The translations under genes were made by a program, and so were the position numbers. DNA of 64,000 nt, taken from Lactarius indigo (Eukaryota > Basidiomycota > Agaricomycetes > Russulales > Russulaceae). Under the pieces are notes generated by a model. It had not been told where the DNA came from. It made no database searches and saw nothing but the letters and a program-made list of their open reading frames with translations. Shown in pieces: positions 51,083 to 62,850 of the stretch; positions within the stretch are counted from its first letter, which is position 1; every line of letters starts with the position of its first letter. The stretch is from NCBI GenBank assembly GCA_025766275.1, contig JAFKAC010000002.1, forward strand, positions 3,286,001-3,350,000. The letters run 5' to 3'.

Positions 51083-51589
51083 TCAAAGATCAAAATCATC
51101 GTCGTCATCTGCGTCTACTCGTCGTTGAAACTGACCACAGCAGGTTTAGTTGGAACGGGAGCTGAAAGAACCGTACATACAACGATTGTACCGTTGCCCG
51201 AAGCTTTCTTCTGGGCCTCGTCGGCCTGTTCGAGCAGGTTGATGAGTTGCTCCTCGTTGACGCGTCCCCGAAGCTGCCCCGATTGCGCCATTCGAAGGAG
51301 GATGGATTCAATCTGCTTGGATCTTGCAGGGGATACAAGCGCAATACGGGAAACTTGTAGATGCAAATGTAGTCTACACTGCAGAGGACATTTTAAAGGA
51401 GGACATACGACGTTCACGAGCAGCAGGCTCGAGGGCAGTGGCGAGGAGATCGCGCCTCATCTGTTCTTCTGCTCGCCTCTTTTCTGCGTCCTCACTTGAG
51501 CCGACACTTTGGCCATGGGCATCTTTTCCAGATTCCTGCAGTTGACTGAGACGTGCAGCACGGAGAGCAGCGAGTTCAGGATCGGCCAT
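51083..51589 (-). CDS. PDCD5 family protein
   Basis: PDCD5 is a small helical, DNA-binding-like protein; in eukaryotes it binds chaperonin CCT and tubulin. From 51589 the protein reads MADPELAALRAARLSQLQES, then 'EEQMRRDLLATALEPAARER' and, after an intron, 'IALVSPARSKQIESILLRMA' and 'GQLRGRVNEEQLINLLEQAD'. A last exon encodes FQRRVDADDDDDFDL. All these blocks are family marks (AxxRxxR start, triple-helix core, acidic C-terminus). Length ~130 residues is normal. It is divergent to NOT4 (166 bp between starts) and convergent with LCP5. Confidence 0.93.
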
Positions 51590-51755
51590 AATGAAATGAG
51601 GGTGACCGGGGTGCGCGTGACGAGTGTGACAGGATTATCTTTCCTTTGATAGAGCGTGGGAAAGAGGGCGCTGCACCTCATTGTCGCGTCGTTTCGTCTT
51701 TGTTTCAATCCCTCCCACTCGTCGTTTCCCTCCGCCGCGTTCATCTTGCCACACA

Positions 51756-54700
51756 ATGTCTTCTCTTAAACCCCATCCATCCCTCCCTGCCCCTGTCGTC
51801 CACGCAGGCGTATCCCTGCAAGCAAAGTCTTCTGTCCTTACAGGTGTACAGGATGCCTATTGGAGCGATGAGGAGGTTCGGCGGCCTTTTTTTTCTCCGT
51901 TTGCATCTGTGCCCTAATCAATTGTGCCATCACATCACATCTCTCCCATCTGTAGGAGGCGAAGGAATGCCCTTTGTGCCTCGAGGAGATGGATATCTCT
52001 GACCTCAACTTCAAACCTTGCCAGTGCGAATACCAGGTATCTATCTCCCCCCTTTCCCCGTTTTGTCTTCTCCTTTCTATCTTCTAAATACTCTATCGCG
52101 TCATAGATTTGCCGATTCTGTTGGAATCATATACGAAGGAACCTCAACAATAAGTGCCCTGCCTGTAGGAGGGATTACTCTGACGAAGTTGGTCAAATGA
52201 AACCGATCAACAAAGAAGAGTGCGTGGTTCTGTTTCTTTGTCGGCTCGTTTTCATTCAGCTCCCTGCAGTCAACGACGTCTTGTCCAGCAGAAAAAGCAG
52301 CGTGAACGCGAACGAAAGGACCTTGACACACTTGGCCGGCGTCACCTGGCAAATGTTCGAGTGGTTCAGCGTAACGTGGTGTATGTCGTGGGCATTGGCC
52401 CTCGCTTTGCAAAGGAAGAAGTACGTCTTTCGGATAGCATCTATTTTGGATTTTGGACTCACTCAATTGCCCAAGCTAATTTCCACTTTACGTTCAAACG
52501 ATTACTTCGGCCAGTATGGCCGCATTTCTAAGATCATTATAGTAAAGCGCACACCCCCGGGAACACAAGTCCCCGTCGTAGGGTTATACATCACATATCA
52601 CCGTAAAGAAGATGCTGCTCGCTGCATCGCTGCAGTCGACGGGTCTGCATCCCCTGGCGGTGGCAACGAGATCATGCGTGCGAGCTATGGTACGACTAAG
52701 TACTGCATGTCTTTCTTGCGTGGTGTCAATTGCCCGGATCACAACTGTATGAACCTACACGAGTGGGGGGATGAGAAAGATTGCTTCACCAAGGAGGACC
52801 TCACCACTTTGTACGTGTCTTGATAATACTCTTTTTGGCTCCTAGCTGACTGTTATGACAGGCAACATACCATCAAGGACACGGAGGTAACGAGAAAGAG
52901 CATCGTCTTGGGCAAAAAGGCGGATGATTCGTCAGGTGTGTACATTACCTCCACCCGATGAGAATACTTGCCGATTCAGGTTCGCCTAGCTCGGCTCCCC
53001 CGGTCTGCCTCGTGGGCGAAATCGTCCCATGACAGGCCCTTGGCTACGACACCATTAAATAATCATACCAACACTGCACCAGCAACAGTGTTATCTATTG
53101 CAGCTCGGTCTAATCGGAGAGGGGAAAGGGGTGCTCGTCTTCGGCCAGTTACTCCTGTAACTCCCGAGATCTCAGAGGCGCAGCCAACGTCCTGGAAAGT
53201 CAGGGATACTAAGACCTCTTCTGCGAAGGCATCTTCAGCTGGGTCTGCATCTCGCCCATCTACCCCTGCAAATAGCAAGCCCACGAAGCAGAAGCCAGCG
53301 TCACCCCCTGTCCCCGTGCCACCAAGGTCTCCAACCTCTTCCGTGACCGTCGAATCCGATGCAGGCTCTTTGTCCCAAGACGCAACGTCTCTTTCTCCGG
53401 CTCCTACACCAGCCATCCCCCCAGGACTGCCTGCGGTCCCCCCAGGTCTTCCTCCACCAAGTAGCCGCGGCCCACCTGGTGCCCCCTCCTACCAAATGTC
53501 GAGTCAAGTCCAGGCTCTCCTCAACGATGTCAAGGCTCGGCGCGAATCGGCGCTTCCTTTGATGGGCACGAGTCCCTTCCCTGACTTCGATCGCACGCTG
53601 CAGAACCTTGCAGAAGTGGATGGCAAGTTTGGAGGATTCAGTTTCAATCTCGACCCGAAACTCGCTGAGGTAGAATTGGAAGACGACGCGTCTGAGCTCC
53701 CTGAAGCCACTTTACCCTTCCATGGTTCATTTATAGAAGCATTTCCTGCATTACGAACACAACCTCCTGGGCTCACCTTCACACACACGCAACGCCCTAT
53801 CTACGACCCACACAGCTCTCCAGTGCCAAGCCAGGCGTCTCCTGCACTTTCTTACACCGGGTCATTCAACCCATTCGCAGAAAGCAGCGAATCAGACCCT
53901 TCAGCGGCTTTGAGACGATCAACGCTTGGTGACGATTCTTCACGAAAGATGTCAAGGTTTGGCTTTGCACGGAGCGCGCGGCAAAACGGTAACCTCAGTT
54001 CGGCTTCAAGCCCACTAGTCTCATCGACACCGTTGAGCCCGACTGAAAGCACCAGCCACGGACAGCACCTTTTTGGCCCCAGCTCGACCGAACTTGGGTC
54101 TCCATCCTCTCAATGGTCATCGTATCAATATCATACCCACCCTCTTCACTCACGCAACGTTTCTGCGGCGAGCTCTCCATTAGTCCCTCAAGCCCAGGCG
54201 CAGGTACAGGGTCAAATTTATCAACACCTACCTTCGTCCGGTCGCTTTCAACCGTTCGATCAAAGTACTGGCATCAGCGAAGCTGCTCTCCGTGAGTTCA
54301 TTCAGAACAGTCGAGAGCAGCAACAACGTACGAACGCAGCGAGAAATGCTGCGCTAGTTGGTAGGAGGTCACTTTTCGTATAATATCGTAGCAACCGTTG
54401 ACATTGGGGTGGCCTTCCTCCGTTCCATGTACTGTTACCCACGTAACATGACTTGCCTTCTTTTTCTGTCACAGACCAAGAACATTCTCACAGTCAGCAG
54501 CAACATCAGTATCGTTTTGCTCAGCAGCAGCAGCAGCCACCTCAGTTCAGTGACCCTGCGATCATGTCAGCAAGCTTTGGCCTGCAACAGGTACCACCCC
54601 AGGACGCATTTGTACCACAGGCGTATGGTCCCCCTCCTGGCCTTGCGTATCCTCCTGGCTTGCAGAGCAACGTGGCAAACGACGGTGAGTCTCGTTTCTT

Positions 54701-56512
54701 GTCTCTAAGACGGCGGCTTGTGTACGGTGTAACGAGCGCAATGCCTTCATAAGACGGGATGTCTTGGGTGACACGTACGACGCTCGTGCATGATCTCGTT
54801 CCACTTCTCTGTAAATTCCCATTCTCTCCCACGTAATTTGACTGTTCGTATGAACCTCCCTCGCTCGTTCTGGTGTGCTCCACTAGTGACCGGACGCTGA
54901 CATATACTCCCTTCTTCTCTCCTCACCCCGAAACATCTTTATTCTATGTACAGTGCTCCCCGCGCGCTCACCCTCGCCGCTGCTCTCGTCCTCCGATTTT
55001 CCCGCGCTGACGGCGCAGCCTCCACAGCCTCCCAGCGCTTCGTCCGACCTCCCCGTTGAGACTCGTGCCAACGGCGACGACGCTCAAGAAGACGAAAAGG
55101 CCGTACGACGCGCGGAAAAGAAGGCAGCTGCCGCTGAGCGTGCGGCAGAACGTGCTAGGCGTCGTGCAGAAAAGGAGCGTGAAAGGGCAGAGAAGAAGGC
55201 GGAAAGGGAGAGGTTGGAGCGAGAGCGGAAAGAAGTGGAGAAACTGGAAAAGGAGCAAGAGCAAGAGAGGTTGGAGAAGGAGACGGCGGAGAAACAGGAA
55301 CGCGAACGCGAGAAGGGGAGAGAACTACAGGAGGAAGCCGCCAGGGCAGGGGCGCAAAAGAAGGCGAATCCATCCAGCAAATCGCAGAAGGCGGAAGTGC
55401 CTGCGTCGTCTGCGCCCACACGACGATCAAACGCCAGATCCGTACCAGTTCCGAAGTCAATATCCACACCTACTTCTGTGTCTGCATCTACGCTCTCAAT
55501 CCCTCCACCCAGCCAAGGCCCCCTCCTTTCCAAAATGCCCAAGAAAAATCGCCCAGTTACAAAACCCATCCGGATTCCCAAAGAGGACGAGTCAATGCCG
55601 GAGACTCCATCTGTCTTGACATCTGCTACGACATCCGAAGCACCACAATCCAACCCGGAGAAAAGCAGCACCAATGTCCTGGATAGCAACTCAACGAGCT
55701 CCCGTGGTCAATCCGTGGAAAGGACAACGAACGACCCAACGCCCGTCGGGGAACTATTGGCGGAGATCGAGCGTCAATACCCAATGATGAATCTTGTCCA
55801 CCACCCTTTCTTCGACGTTCAGAAGCTCAATCCAGCATCCAAGATGACGCTTGAGTATGGTCCTCTAGCTCATGCACTCTCGGCTCTGTCCGTTGGAGGC
55901 GGATCTTTCGCAAATAACATGCCCTCTGGCTCGGTCGACAATGCGGTTTCGTCCTTTCAACAGCTTCTCGAGACCCTCACACAAACTATATCTGATCTTC
56001 TTCGGCTGCTGCCCCGTACAACATGGGATGATAGCTCATCTTTCGACGGGGTGCTGCGCGATATGCTCAAAGGAGACGACTTTCTTGATGACGGTAGTGA
56101 GGATCGATCGCACGCTGGCGCAGGCAAGGATGAAGTTGCTGCCCTCACGCTTGCTCTCGAACGTCGCGCGCGCTGGATGGAGGTGCAGCTTTCCAAGCTC
56201 GAGGAACTTCATCGCGATATCAACACCGCCGCCGTTCGGGCTGTGCTTGCGTTCAATGACTCGGGCTGGGACCCACACGGTTTTGCACCCCGAACAGGTG
56301 GGACGCTGCAAAAGTTCGACGCACTGGGTACGGTGCAAACTGAGGGTGGCGGGCTGCGACCGATGACGGCTGAGGAGCTCGAAGAAAAGCTCGTCGTTGC
56401 GAAGGAGGCTGCCGTTTTTGCAGAGACGGAGGTGCGTGAGGTCATGGGGCGCGTCCAAGCCACTTTGTTGCCCAACAGTGGAGTACCCGATAGCTTGATT
56501 TGCTTGATGTAA
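51756..56512 (+). CDS. NOT4: NOT4, RING E3 ubiquitin ligase of the CCR4-NOT complex
   Basis: Not4 ubiquitinates ribosomal and other proteins and links CCR4-NOT to translation quality control. From MSSLKPHPSLPAPVVHAGVS at 51756 comes a C4C4 RING (CPLCLEEMDISDLNFKPCQC; ICRFCWNHIRRNLNNKCPAC). After the linker and a helix (QRRLVQQKKQREREREDL-type) comes the RRM (NVVYVVGIGPRF; YGRISKIIIVKR). The CCCH finger is C-x8-C-x4-C-x3-H in 'CMSFLRGVNCPDHNCMNLHE'. The remainder, more than two thirds of the ~1,350 residues, is disordered: Pro/Ser-rich, a Gln run, and a long charged helix (EKKAERERLERERKEVEKLE). The C-terminal part has 'PVGELLAEIERQYPMMN'. An alternative acceptor near 52980 (GCCTAG) keeps the frame. 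Confidence 0.92.
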
Positions 56513-57152
56513 AAGAACTCAGTCACGGGACGCTCCTTGTAGGGACACTCCCTGTAGCCTCATAGTACAACAAACATAACAACTCGAGCGCTTCTTGAAC
56601 CTCCCCAACGGGCCGTCGGACTATAGCGCATCAGCATCGGCCAGATTTCTGCTTGATCAACCAACTTGAACATCTTATGGAGTACAGGTTACTGCAAGTA
56701 CACGATCATTTATCTGGTTACCCGTGCTTGTCGGATTCATGAGAACTTCATCACCGGGCGGCGGGCCCGAAAAGGTGGTAAAGCCCCCCCTTCTTCCCAC
56801 ATCACCCACCACGCGGGACCAAATACTGCATGACACGAAGGGGAAGAAACCGTTGGATGTTATCGGGGCTCGGGAATCATGACCCCTCTTGGCTGGCTGG
56901 AACAATTGCAAGTGCTCGCCGATCTTTGGGTTCAGTCAAACTACTAGATTCGCCGCGCCACAAGGTTTGCAGCTGCCCACTCAAAGGGCGAAAGAACCCA
57001 AATACATGCGGGGATTTCACACGCTGGCTTTCCACCGGTTACTTCAATTACCAGCGTACCGGCTTTATCTGACAGTTAGGTGATGAAAGTCAACCCTCTG
57101 TCGTAATAAATGCTGGCACAAGGGCAGACAGGGAAGTATTCAACAAACCAAC
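56513..57152 (+). other. Intergenic stretch between NOT4 and SDR gene
   Basis: About 640 bp; no gene, no clear repeat. Confidence 0.45.
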
Positions 57153-58473
57153 ATGCCCACCCCCATCATCGATGATGAACTGTTCACTTACGCAGAGCGC
57201 GTCAAAGGGAAGGTCGTGGTGATCACTGGTGCGTCAGAGCTTGCATCAAGTATAGCGAGTGGACCTACAGTACGAGTAAAGTGGTTGATGAATCATCTAC
57301 CCAGGTGCTGCGAGCGGGATTGGGAAGGAGACTGCGCTAACATTTGGGAGACATGGGTGAGTGAGCAAGCCCTTTGCGTCGAAGGGATCTTTCGCGTAAG
57401 TTACTGAGTCCTTCGGGCTTGGTATAGGGCCAAAGTCGTGATCGGAGATTTGGATACAGTCGGTGCAGAGGCCGTCGCCAACGCCATCAAGAAAGAAGGC
57501 GGGTACGTCGAGTTTTGGACCGAGCTGCAGTGGCTTTCGGTTTCGGGGAAACTTGTTCGGGAAGCTGATCCTCGCCACACAGAACGGCGTTCTTTATTAG
57601 GTGTAACGTCGTGAAGTGGGAGGATCAAGTCGCATTGTTCGATCTTGCAATCGCAGAATTTGGTGCCGTTGACATTGTGGTGGGCAGAAATAATTATTCT
57701 TTCCTCCCAACCAGTCACTAACTTTCACTTGCGTGCAGATCCCCAACGCTGGGATCCTCGAAAACACAGAGGTGTGCCATGGCAATGTCCAATTTGTCGA
57801 TGGCAAGCCCGTCGCACCAAAGTTGTTGACTTTGGAAGTGAACCTGATCGGTTTATTCTACAGTAAGTCCTCTCGTTCCCCACAAAGTCTGCATAGTAAA
57901 CGTGTTTTAGCCGTCCATCTCGGAATGTACTACATGAAGCACAATCGCACTGCAGATGCATGGAAATCGCTTGTCATGATTGGATCCGTCGGTAAGATGG
58001 GCTGTCTTTTTGACTTCGGAATAGTGTGTCATGACTTGTTACCACTCTGCAGCTTCCTGGGTCGGATTTTTCTCCGCGCAACAATACACCGCATCTAAAC
58101 ACGCCGTGTTGGGTCTCATGCGCTCTCTGGACCCCATCGTAGCCGGCGAAAATATCCGCACGGCATGCATCCACCCGTGGTTCGCAGGTACTACTCATTC
58201 CGACGTCTTTTATTTTTGTAATACTTACCAAACGCCACAGATACCAACATTATCGACTGGAAGCTGAAGATATTCCTCGCGGGTGTGCCTCGGACGCCCG
58301 TCGAGCGCATCGCAGGTGCCGTGTTTCGCGCCGCGACGGACCCAGACCCTGCCACGAGTGGATGCCCCTGGGTGCTCCCCGACGACGGACCGGTCCTCCT
58401 CCTCAAGAAGGAAGTCTTGCGTGAGGGCGTGTACGAGATGTTGGACAATCGCGTTCGCCGCGCTATGAGGTAA
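57153..58473 (+). CDS. Short-chain dehydrogenase/reductase, 15-hydroxyprostaglandin-dehydrogenase-like
   Basis: A classical SDR using NAD(P)(H); the substrate cannot be told. The start is MPTPIIDDELFTYAERVKGK. The Rossmann motif TGxxxGIG is assembled across the first intron (VVVITG joined to AASGIGKETALTFG). It continues with 'VVIGDLDTVGAEAVANAIKK', the 'PNAGILEN' loop and 'NLIGLFY'. The catalytic region is 'SLVMIGSVASWVGF' (Ser) and 'YTASKHAVLGLMRSL' (Tyr-x3-Lys), followed by 'IRTACIHPWFADTN'. The end at 58473 is NRVRRAMR. Six or more introns. The C-terminus could extend if GTAACT after AUGAG is used as a donor, which I could not settle. Confidence 0.87.
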
Positions 58474-59617
58474 CTTGATTTCATATGTTTGAAAACACCC
58501 CGCTAATTGACGAGGTAGCCTAAAAAATACCGTGGTCTTTTGGCTCACCGTGGTTCGTGATCTACGTACCCCTCTCGTCGGGGCTGTTATCACAGCCCTT
58601 GCTGGGTCATTCGTGGCATCACGCTTGCTCCGACGATGATCGATGACCCTTTTGATCGATAGCCCACTTGGTACGTAGGACGTTGCCAAGACGAAGTTTG
58701 GTTACAGTAAGTTATCTCCGTACCACCGTACTGTATTCTATAGGCCAGTTTTCCCGAACTACTGGGCCACTCGAAACGCCGACTACCAGCTTGTACAGCT
58801 CTTTGATTGACCCTTCGAACGGCACACCGACGCCCCACGCAAGCGCGATGGGATCCCACTGGCAGTCACCAGTTCGGATAAACATTTCTTTTTACATCGC
58901 ATTCACTGTAGATCGATTGCCTTGAGACCGGGAAAGGGGTCGGCATCGGGGACATTAGAGTGCCAGGGCCCTCCAGTACATCTGTACGCGGTATTTTTTG
59001 GGGCCGCGGATCGACAAGTTAGCAACAGGTCGCTTTTGCGCAAGGCACACCCCTGAGTGACGCATGGGACACATGGCCAGGTACATATTTATTCTCAAGC
59101 GAGTGCAGAGGCTCCGGCGCTTTCCCGGAGAATAGTCAAAGGCGCACTCTGTTCTAGAGATCCGAACCGTACCCGGAGTTCCCGGTCAGCGTTATTGGTT
59201 GTGGCGATACACGTCCCCCCGTCCCCCCCGCATCAGGGGCTATTCGTTCTAGAACAGAGTCGGGACTAGTCGGCGACACATGGCCACGCAACAGCATATA
59301 GCCTTTACGCAGGAGACACCGCCATGCTATAGTTAGGTGAACCCGGTTCTAAAACGATAAGTCTCACGTCGGGGATGTGCTCGGCCAGCGTCAGAGTTAG
59401 CGTTAGCTGTTACTAGAATGGGCCCAAAGTAAGTGATGTGATATGTTCTCTGCGTGTATCAGCAATGTCTCCAAACCGCAGTCCCCGAAGTCAAAGCTCA
59501 AAACAATGCAAAAGGGGTAAAGAATATGAAATGGAGTACTCAAGGATTGTAACATGCGTAAGTGAAACTGAACAAAACTGATGTGTAAAACGTTGCGCAT
59601 AAAAGGAGGGTTTCTAG
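58474..59617 (+). other. Intergenic stretch with an inverted repeat
   Basis: About 1.1 kb between the SDR gene and DCN1; no supported gene. Contains the inverted repeat described separately. Confidence 0.45.
59146..59260. repeat. 13-bp perfect inverted repeat enclosing ~90 bp
   Basis: Left arm ACTCTGTTCTAGA at 59146-59158 and right arm TCTAGAACAGAGT at 59248-59260 are exact reverse complements. The enclosed DNA is GC-rich with a C run. No coding potential. It could be the ends of a very small non-autonomous element or a hairpin; no target-site duplication is obvious. Confidence 0.5.
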
Positions 59618-61705
59618 CTAGGAGGAATTACCATCCACAGCTTCCGCAGGCCGGTCGTCGGCCCGAGCGTTCTTCCACCTCACAAAGTCATCAATGATGG
59701 TCGGCCACGCCTGCAATGTAAAACGACTTCTTAGAGGGCGATGATGAAGCGACTGATGTGACTGACCCCATCAGCTTCAAAGTTCGATAGATCAGGTCGG
59801 GTGTCCCGGCAGAACTCAAGCATCTGTACGTGGCATTGTGGTATGCTTTAGCGCAACAGCAGTAGACGAGCACGCACCATGCTCCACAAGTCTTTGTTTA
59901 CTCCCTTGTAGGTCCCAGTTGTCTGCGAGATACGTGACGTGTCAACGGGGGATAGTTTACGCGGCCCTATTACTCACATTGATAAACTCGGCAACCTCTG
60001 CGATGAGTGGGAACTGGGGAGCTAATATAACTGACCAGAGCGCGCACGCGGTTTCCATGTCGACATTTCTTGAGCCCCTTCAAGGTTTGTGTAAACTTCG
60101 GGCTCAGAAAGGGGAAGAATTTCACTTACTCAGGCTTGGCGAGGGCAAAGCAGAAGTTATAGAAGGATGCGTAGGCCTTCTGGGAATCCGCGACGTAACC
60201 CTCATAGCGCATCGGGTTGTAAGCTGCGCCCTTTTGCGACTTCACATGTGAATTAGTTGGGCGTGCAGCTCGTTTTCCCAACACGACGAGGTCATTCAGA
60301 TCGTTCAAAACTATCGCGAGCGACGCTAATGACGATACCCTGAGTTAAAAACCCGTTAGAAATGATCGACTTGCGTGCGCAGATAAGTCACTCGCCGCAA
60401 TACGGCAGTAGCTTTCATCCATTCTTCCTTTGAGATCTTACCCATCTCGTGCGAATCGAGCTGCCACGAGAGTAGTAACGGCAAAGCTCCGTCGAGGGGC
60501 ACCTGTGCTTCGTTACATAATCGCTCGAATCCTTCAGCACCAATAACGTCCGGGCTGTCCTCATCAGCAAATTGGAAAAACAGTGCCTCAGCCCGCTGTT
60601 CAGAGTACACGTCGGATTTCTAGCGCGCGCTAAGATTAGGCGATGTGGCGATGCAACCAGGGGAGGAAAAAACCAACCGCAGCCTCTGAGGGGCCTTTCT
60701 TCGCACCACCACTGTTTGGGGCAACGGCATCAGCAAAGGTGTCTCCACTTGCACAGCATAACAGGGAGCGAAAATGCATTTGGCGACGTGACGACCGAAA
60801 AATTGCGTCACGGAACAACGGGTATGGGCTGCCAGCGCGGAGATGATGGGAAAGGGAAAGAAGGGGGCAACGCGACGTAGTTCGTGGCGGTACGAAGGGA
60901 GAACCAGGAAAAGACCGCACGCGAGTAGATATACCTTTTACGACCAGCGGGTTCCTGCCCTCGGAAGTCCGGTGCCGTTAGACGCCTACTTGAAAGAGGA
61001 GGGCAGCGCTTACATCATCATCCCTGGCGTAGAAATGGTCGTCAGTGGACTGAGAAAGGACCAAGTAAGGCGTACGGTTCTCCTTGAGACTTCCTCCCTC
61101 GAGGTTTTCTGTCGTGATGAGTCCACAGTCCTGGGCAAACACATATTAGAGGACGTATGTGGATCACAGGGGGAAGCTCACAGTTTTGATCCGTTACATT
61201 AATGATAGACTTCGTGAACAGGGACCCACCTTACGACCTTTTCCTTGGTGGCTTTGGGCTTGGAAGCGTCGCCAGTTTTGGATGTCTTGTTCGGGGGTGC
61301 TGAAAGTTCCTGAGATGGTGGGTTGGTGGAGTTAGTGGAGCAGGGTAAGGCGCAGCGAGGAAGCGCGTCTACTTCGTCTTCATCAGATATATCTGGCCTG
61401 CTAAACATGTCCCGGTGTGAATGAGGTTTATCCAGAAAGGGGTCATTGACCGCACCTTGCGGAGGTGCTTAAGGGGGCACTCGCTATCGAAGATGGTATT
61501 CCTGAAGGATACGGTCGAGGGGTTACGCGTGCTTACCCTTAAGCCCATCCTTTTTCGTGTTGCGTGTAGAACTTCGTGTAGACCTCGGTGCGGAAGCCTC
61601 AGCGTTGGGTGCAGCACGTTTCCTCTTTAGGCAGAGGCGACGCGGGGCGCGTCAGTATTCGCGTCAAATTGGGACATTCGTGTATGACGGCACCTTTGGC
61701 GGCAT
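59618..61705 (-). CDS. DCN1: DCN1, cullin neddylation E3 (DCUN1D family)
   Basis: Dcn1 promotes transfer of NEDD8/Rub1 to cullins. The first coding exon is 12 bases (ATGCCGCCAAAG, 61705-61694), joined to AGGAAACGTGCT to give MPPKRKRAAPNAEASAPRST. A basic/acidic disordered leader with 'ISDEDEVDALP' follows. The potentiating-neddylation domain has 'SEQRAEALFFQFADEDSPDV', 'GAEGFERLCNEAQVPLDGAL', 'LLLSWQLDSHEMGKISKEEW', 'SFYNFCFALAKPE', 'ALWSVILAPQFPLI', 'LWSMMLEFCRDTRPDLSNF' and 'GAWPTIIDDFVRWKN', ending AEAVDGNSS at 59618. There is no obvious UBA domain. Some small exons between 60620 and 61240 are not fully resolved. Divergent to CIA2. Confidence 0.88.
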
Positions 61706-61840
61706 TCGTGCGCTTTTGGGGCGTATGAGATGGCAAGTAAGTAGTTCGAGTATGTTGAGAAAGCGAGACAGCGCGTGTCCCGTGAGTTGCGTCTTGAAAG
61801 CGCACGCGACTCTCAGCCACGGCGGTCACACCGGCCCGTC

Positions 61841-62473
61841 ATGGACTCCCAGATCTTCAATCCCAACCCGACCATCATCGCGACCACTCAGCCGATAGCC
61901 CGTAGAAGAGCCGCTCAAGCTAGACTTTCTCTATGGCTATTGGATGGAGACGACGATTCTAGTGCCTACGACTCGGATGGCGAACCAGAGCCGATAGACG
62001 CGGATGAAGTCTTTGGTGCGACCCTTTCCATCTGTCGCCCTTGATTCAGAATTGAATGCTCTCCCAGATTTGATACGCTCTATCAGCGACCCAGAGCACC
62101 GTTCGATGACGCTGGAACAGCTGGCCGTCGTCTCTGCTCCACAGGTCGCGGTGACCCCCAACCACGTACTTGTGGAGTTCACTCCGACCGTCCCGCACTG
62201 CGGCATGTCCACCCTTATTGGACTGTCTATTCGCGTTCGCCTTCTTCGCACACTGCCGACGCGCTTTAAAATCGACATCCGGGTCAAACCTGGTTCGCAT
62301 CAGAGTGAACACGCAGGTCTGTGGTTTCGTCGTCGGTTGTATGCGTGTGTAGTGCTGATCAAGGCACAGTTAACAAGCAGCTAAATGACAAGGAGCGCGT
62401 GGCTGCAGCGCTCGAGAACCCGGCTCTGGTGGATGTTTTGGAGACATGTCTTGAGAGTGCAGCACGCCGCTAA
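61841..62473 (+). CDS. CIA2: MIP18-family cytosolic Fe-S assembly factor (CIA2/CIAO2)
   Basis: CIA2 belongs to the CIA targeting complex that delivers Fe-S clusters to cytosolic and nuclear proteins. Three exons: [20 protein letters not shown] at 61841 through 'PIDADEVF', then '[20 protein letters not shown]' and '[20 protein letters not shown]' (with the hyper-reactive Cys in PHC), and finally '[20 protein letters not shown]' to 'CLESAARR' at 62473. Both introns (donors after GATGAAGTCTTTG and CACGCAG) join in frame. Length ~175 residues fits the family. Confidence 0.95.
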
Positions 62474-62850
62474 GTGTCGTGCGGTCATCGCAATTCTGTA
62501 TCCATGATGTTTAAACTCTGTATGACGTATCACGAAGGGATATATAGCTTCGCGTATTCTATTATGACAGACCGCGTAACGTGTTTGATCGTAAAATAAG
62601 GGTATGTATATATATGTAACTGTCTAACCGGAGACGACGTGAACATGTGTGGGATCAAGGTCCCGTAATATCGGCGAGGGAGGGAAGGAGGATACATGAT
62701 GGGGCGGATGGGGTGATGATACAGTTTGGTGAGTAAGAGTGCTGCTACAAATGGGGGTTTGAATGAGCATTATGAAGAAAAAAGATGCAAGAACGAAATA
62801 TGACACAGAAATGCGGCCATCCTAAAGGAGCGCCATTAATGAAATAAAGA
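62474..62850 (+). other. 3' intergenic stretch
   Basis: Lies between the convergent ends of CIA2 and the DUF7330-like gene. No feature seen besides AT-rich sequence. Confidence 0.45.

Noticed and set aside
52968..53000. Apparent frame break in NOT4 at the start of the long Pro-rich exon
   Set aside because: Using the next acceptor (GCCTAG) puts RLPRSASWAK in frame, so no indel is needed.
55084..55689. 201-codon minus frame rich in Ser, Phe and Cys
   Set aside because: Antisense of the charged helix and following region of NOT4; composition typical of a shadow of GAG/AAG codons.
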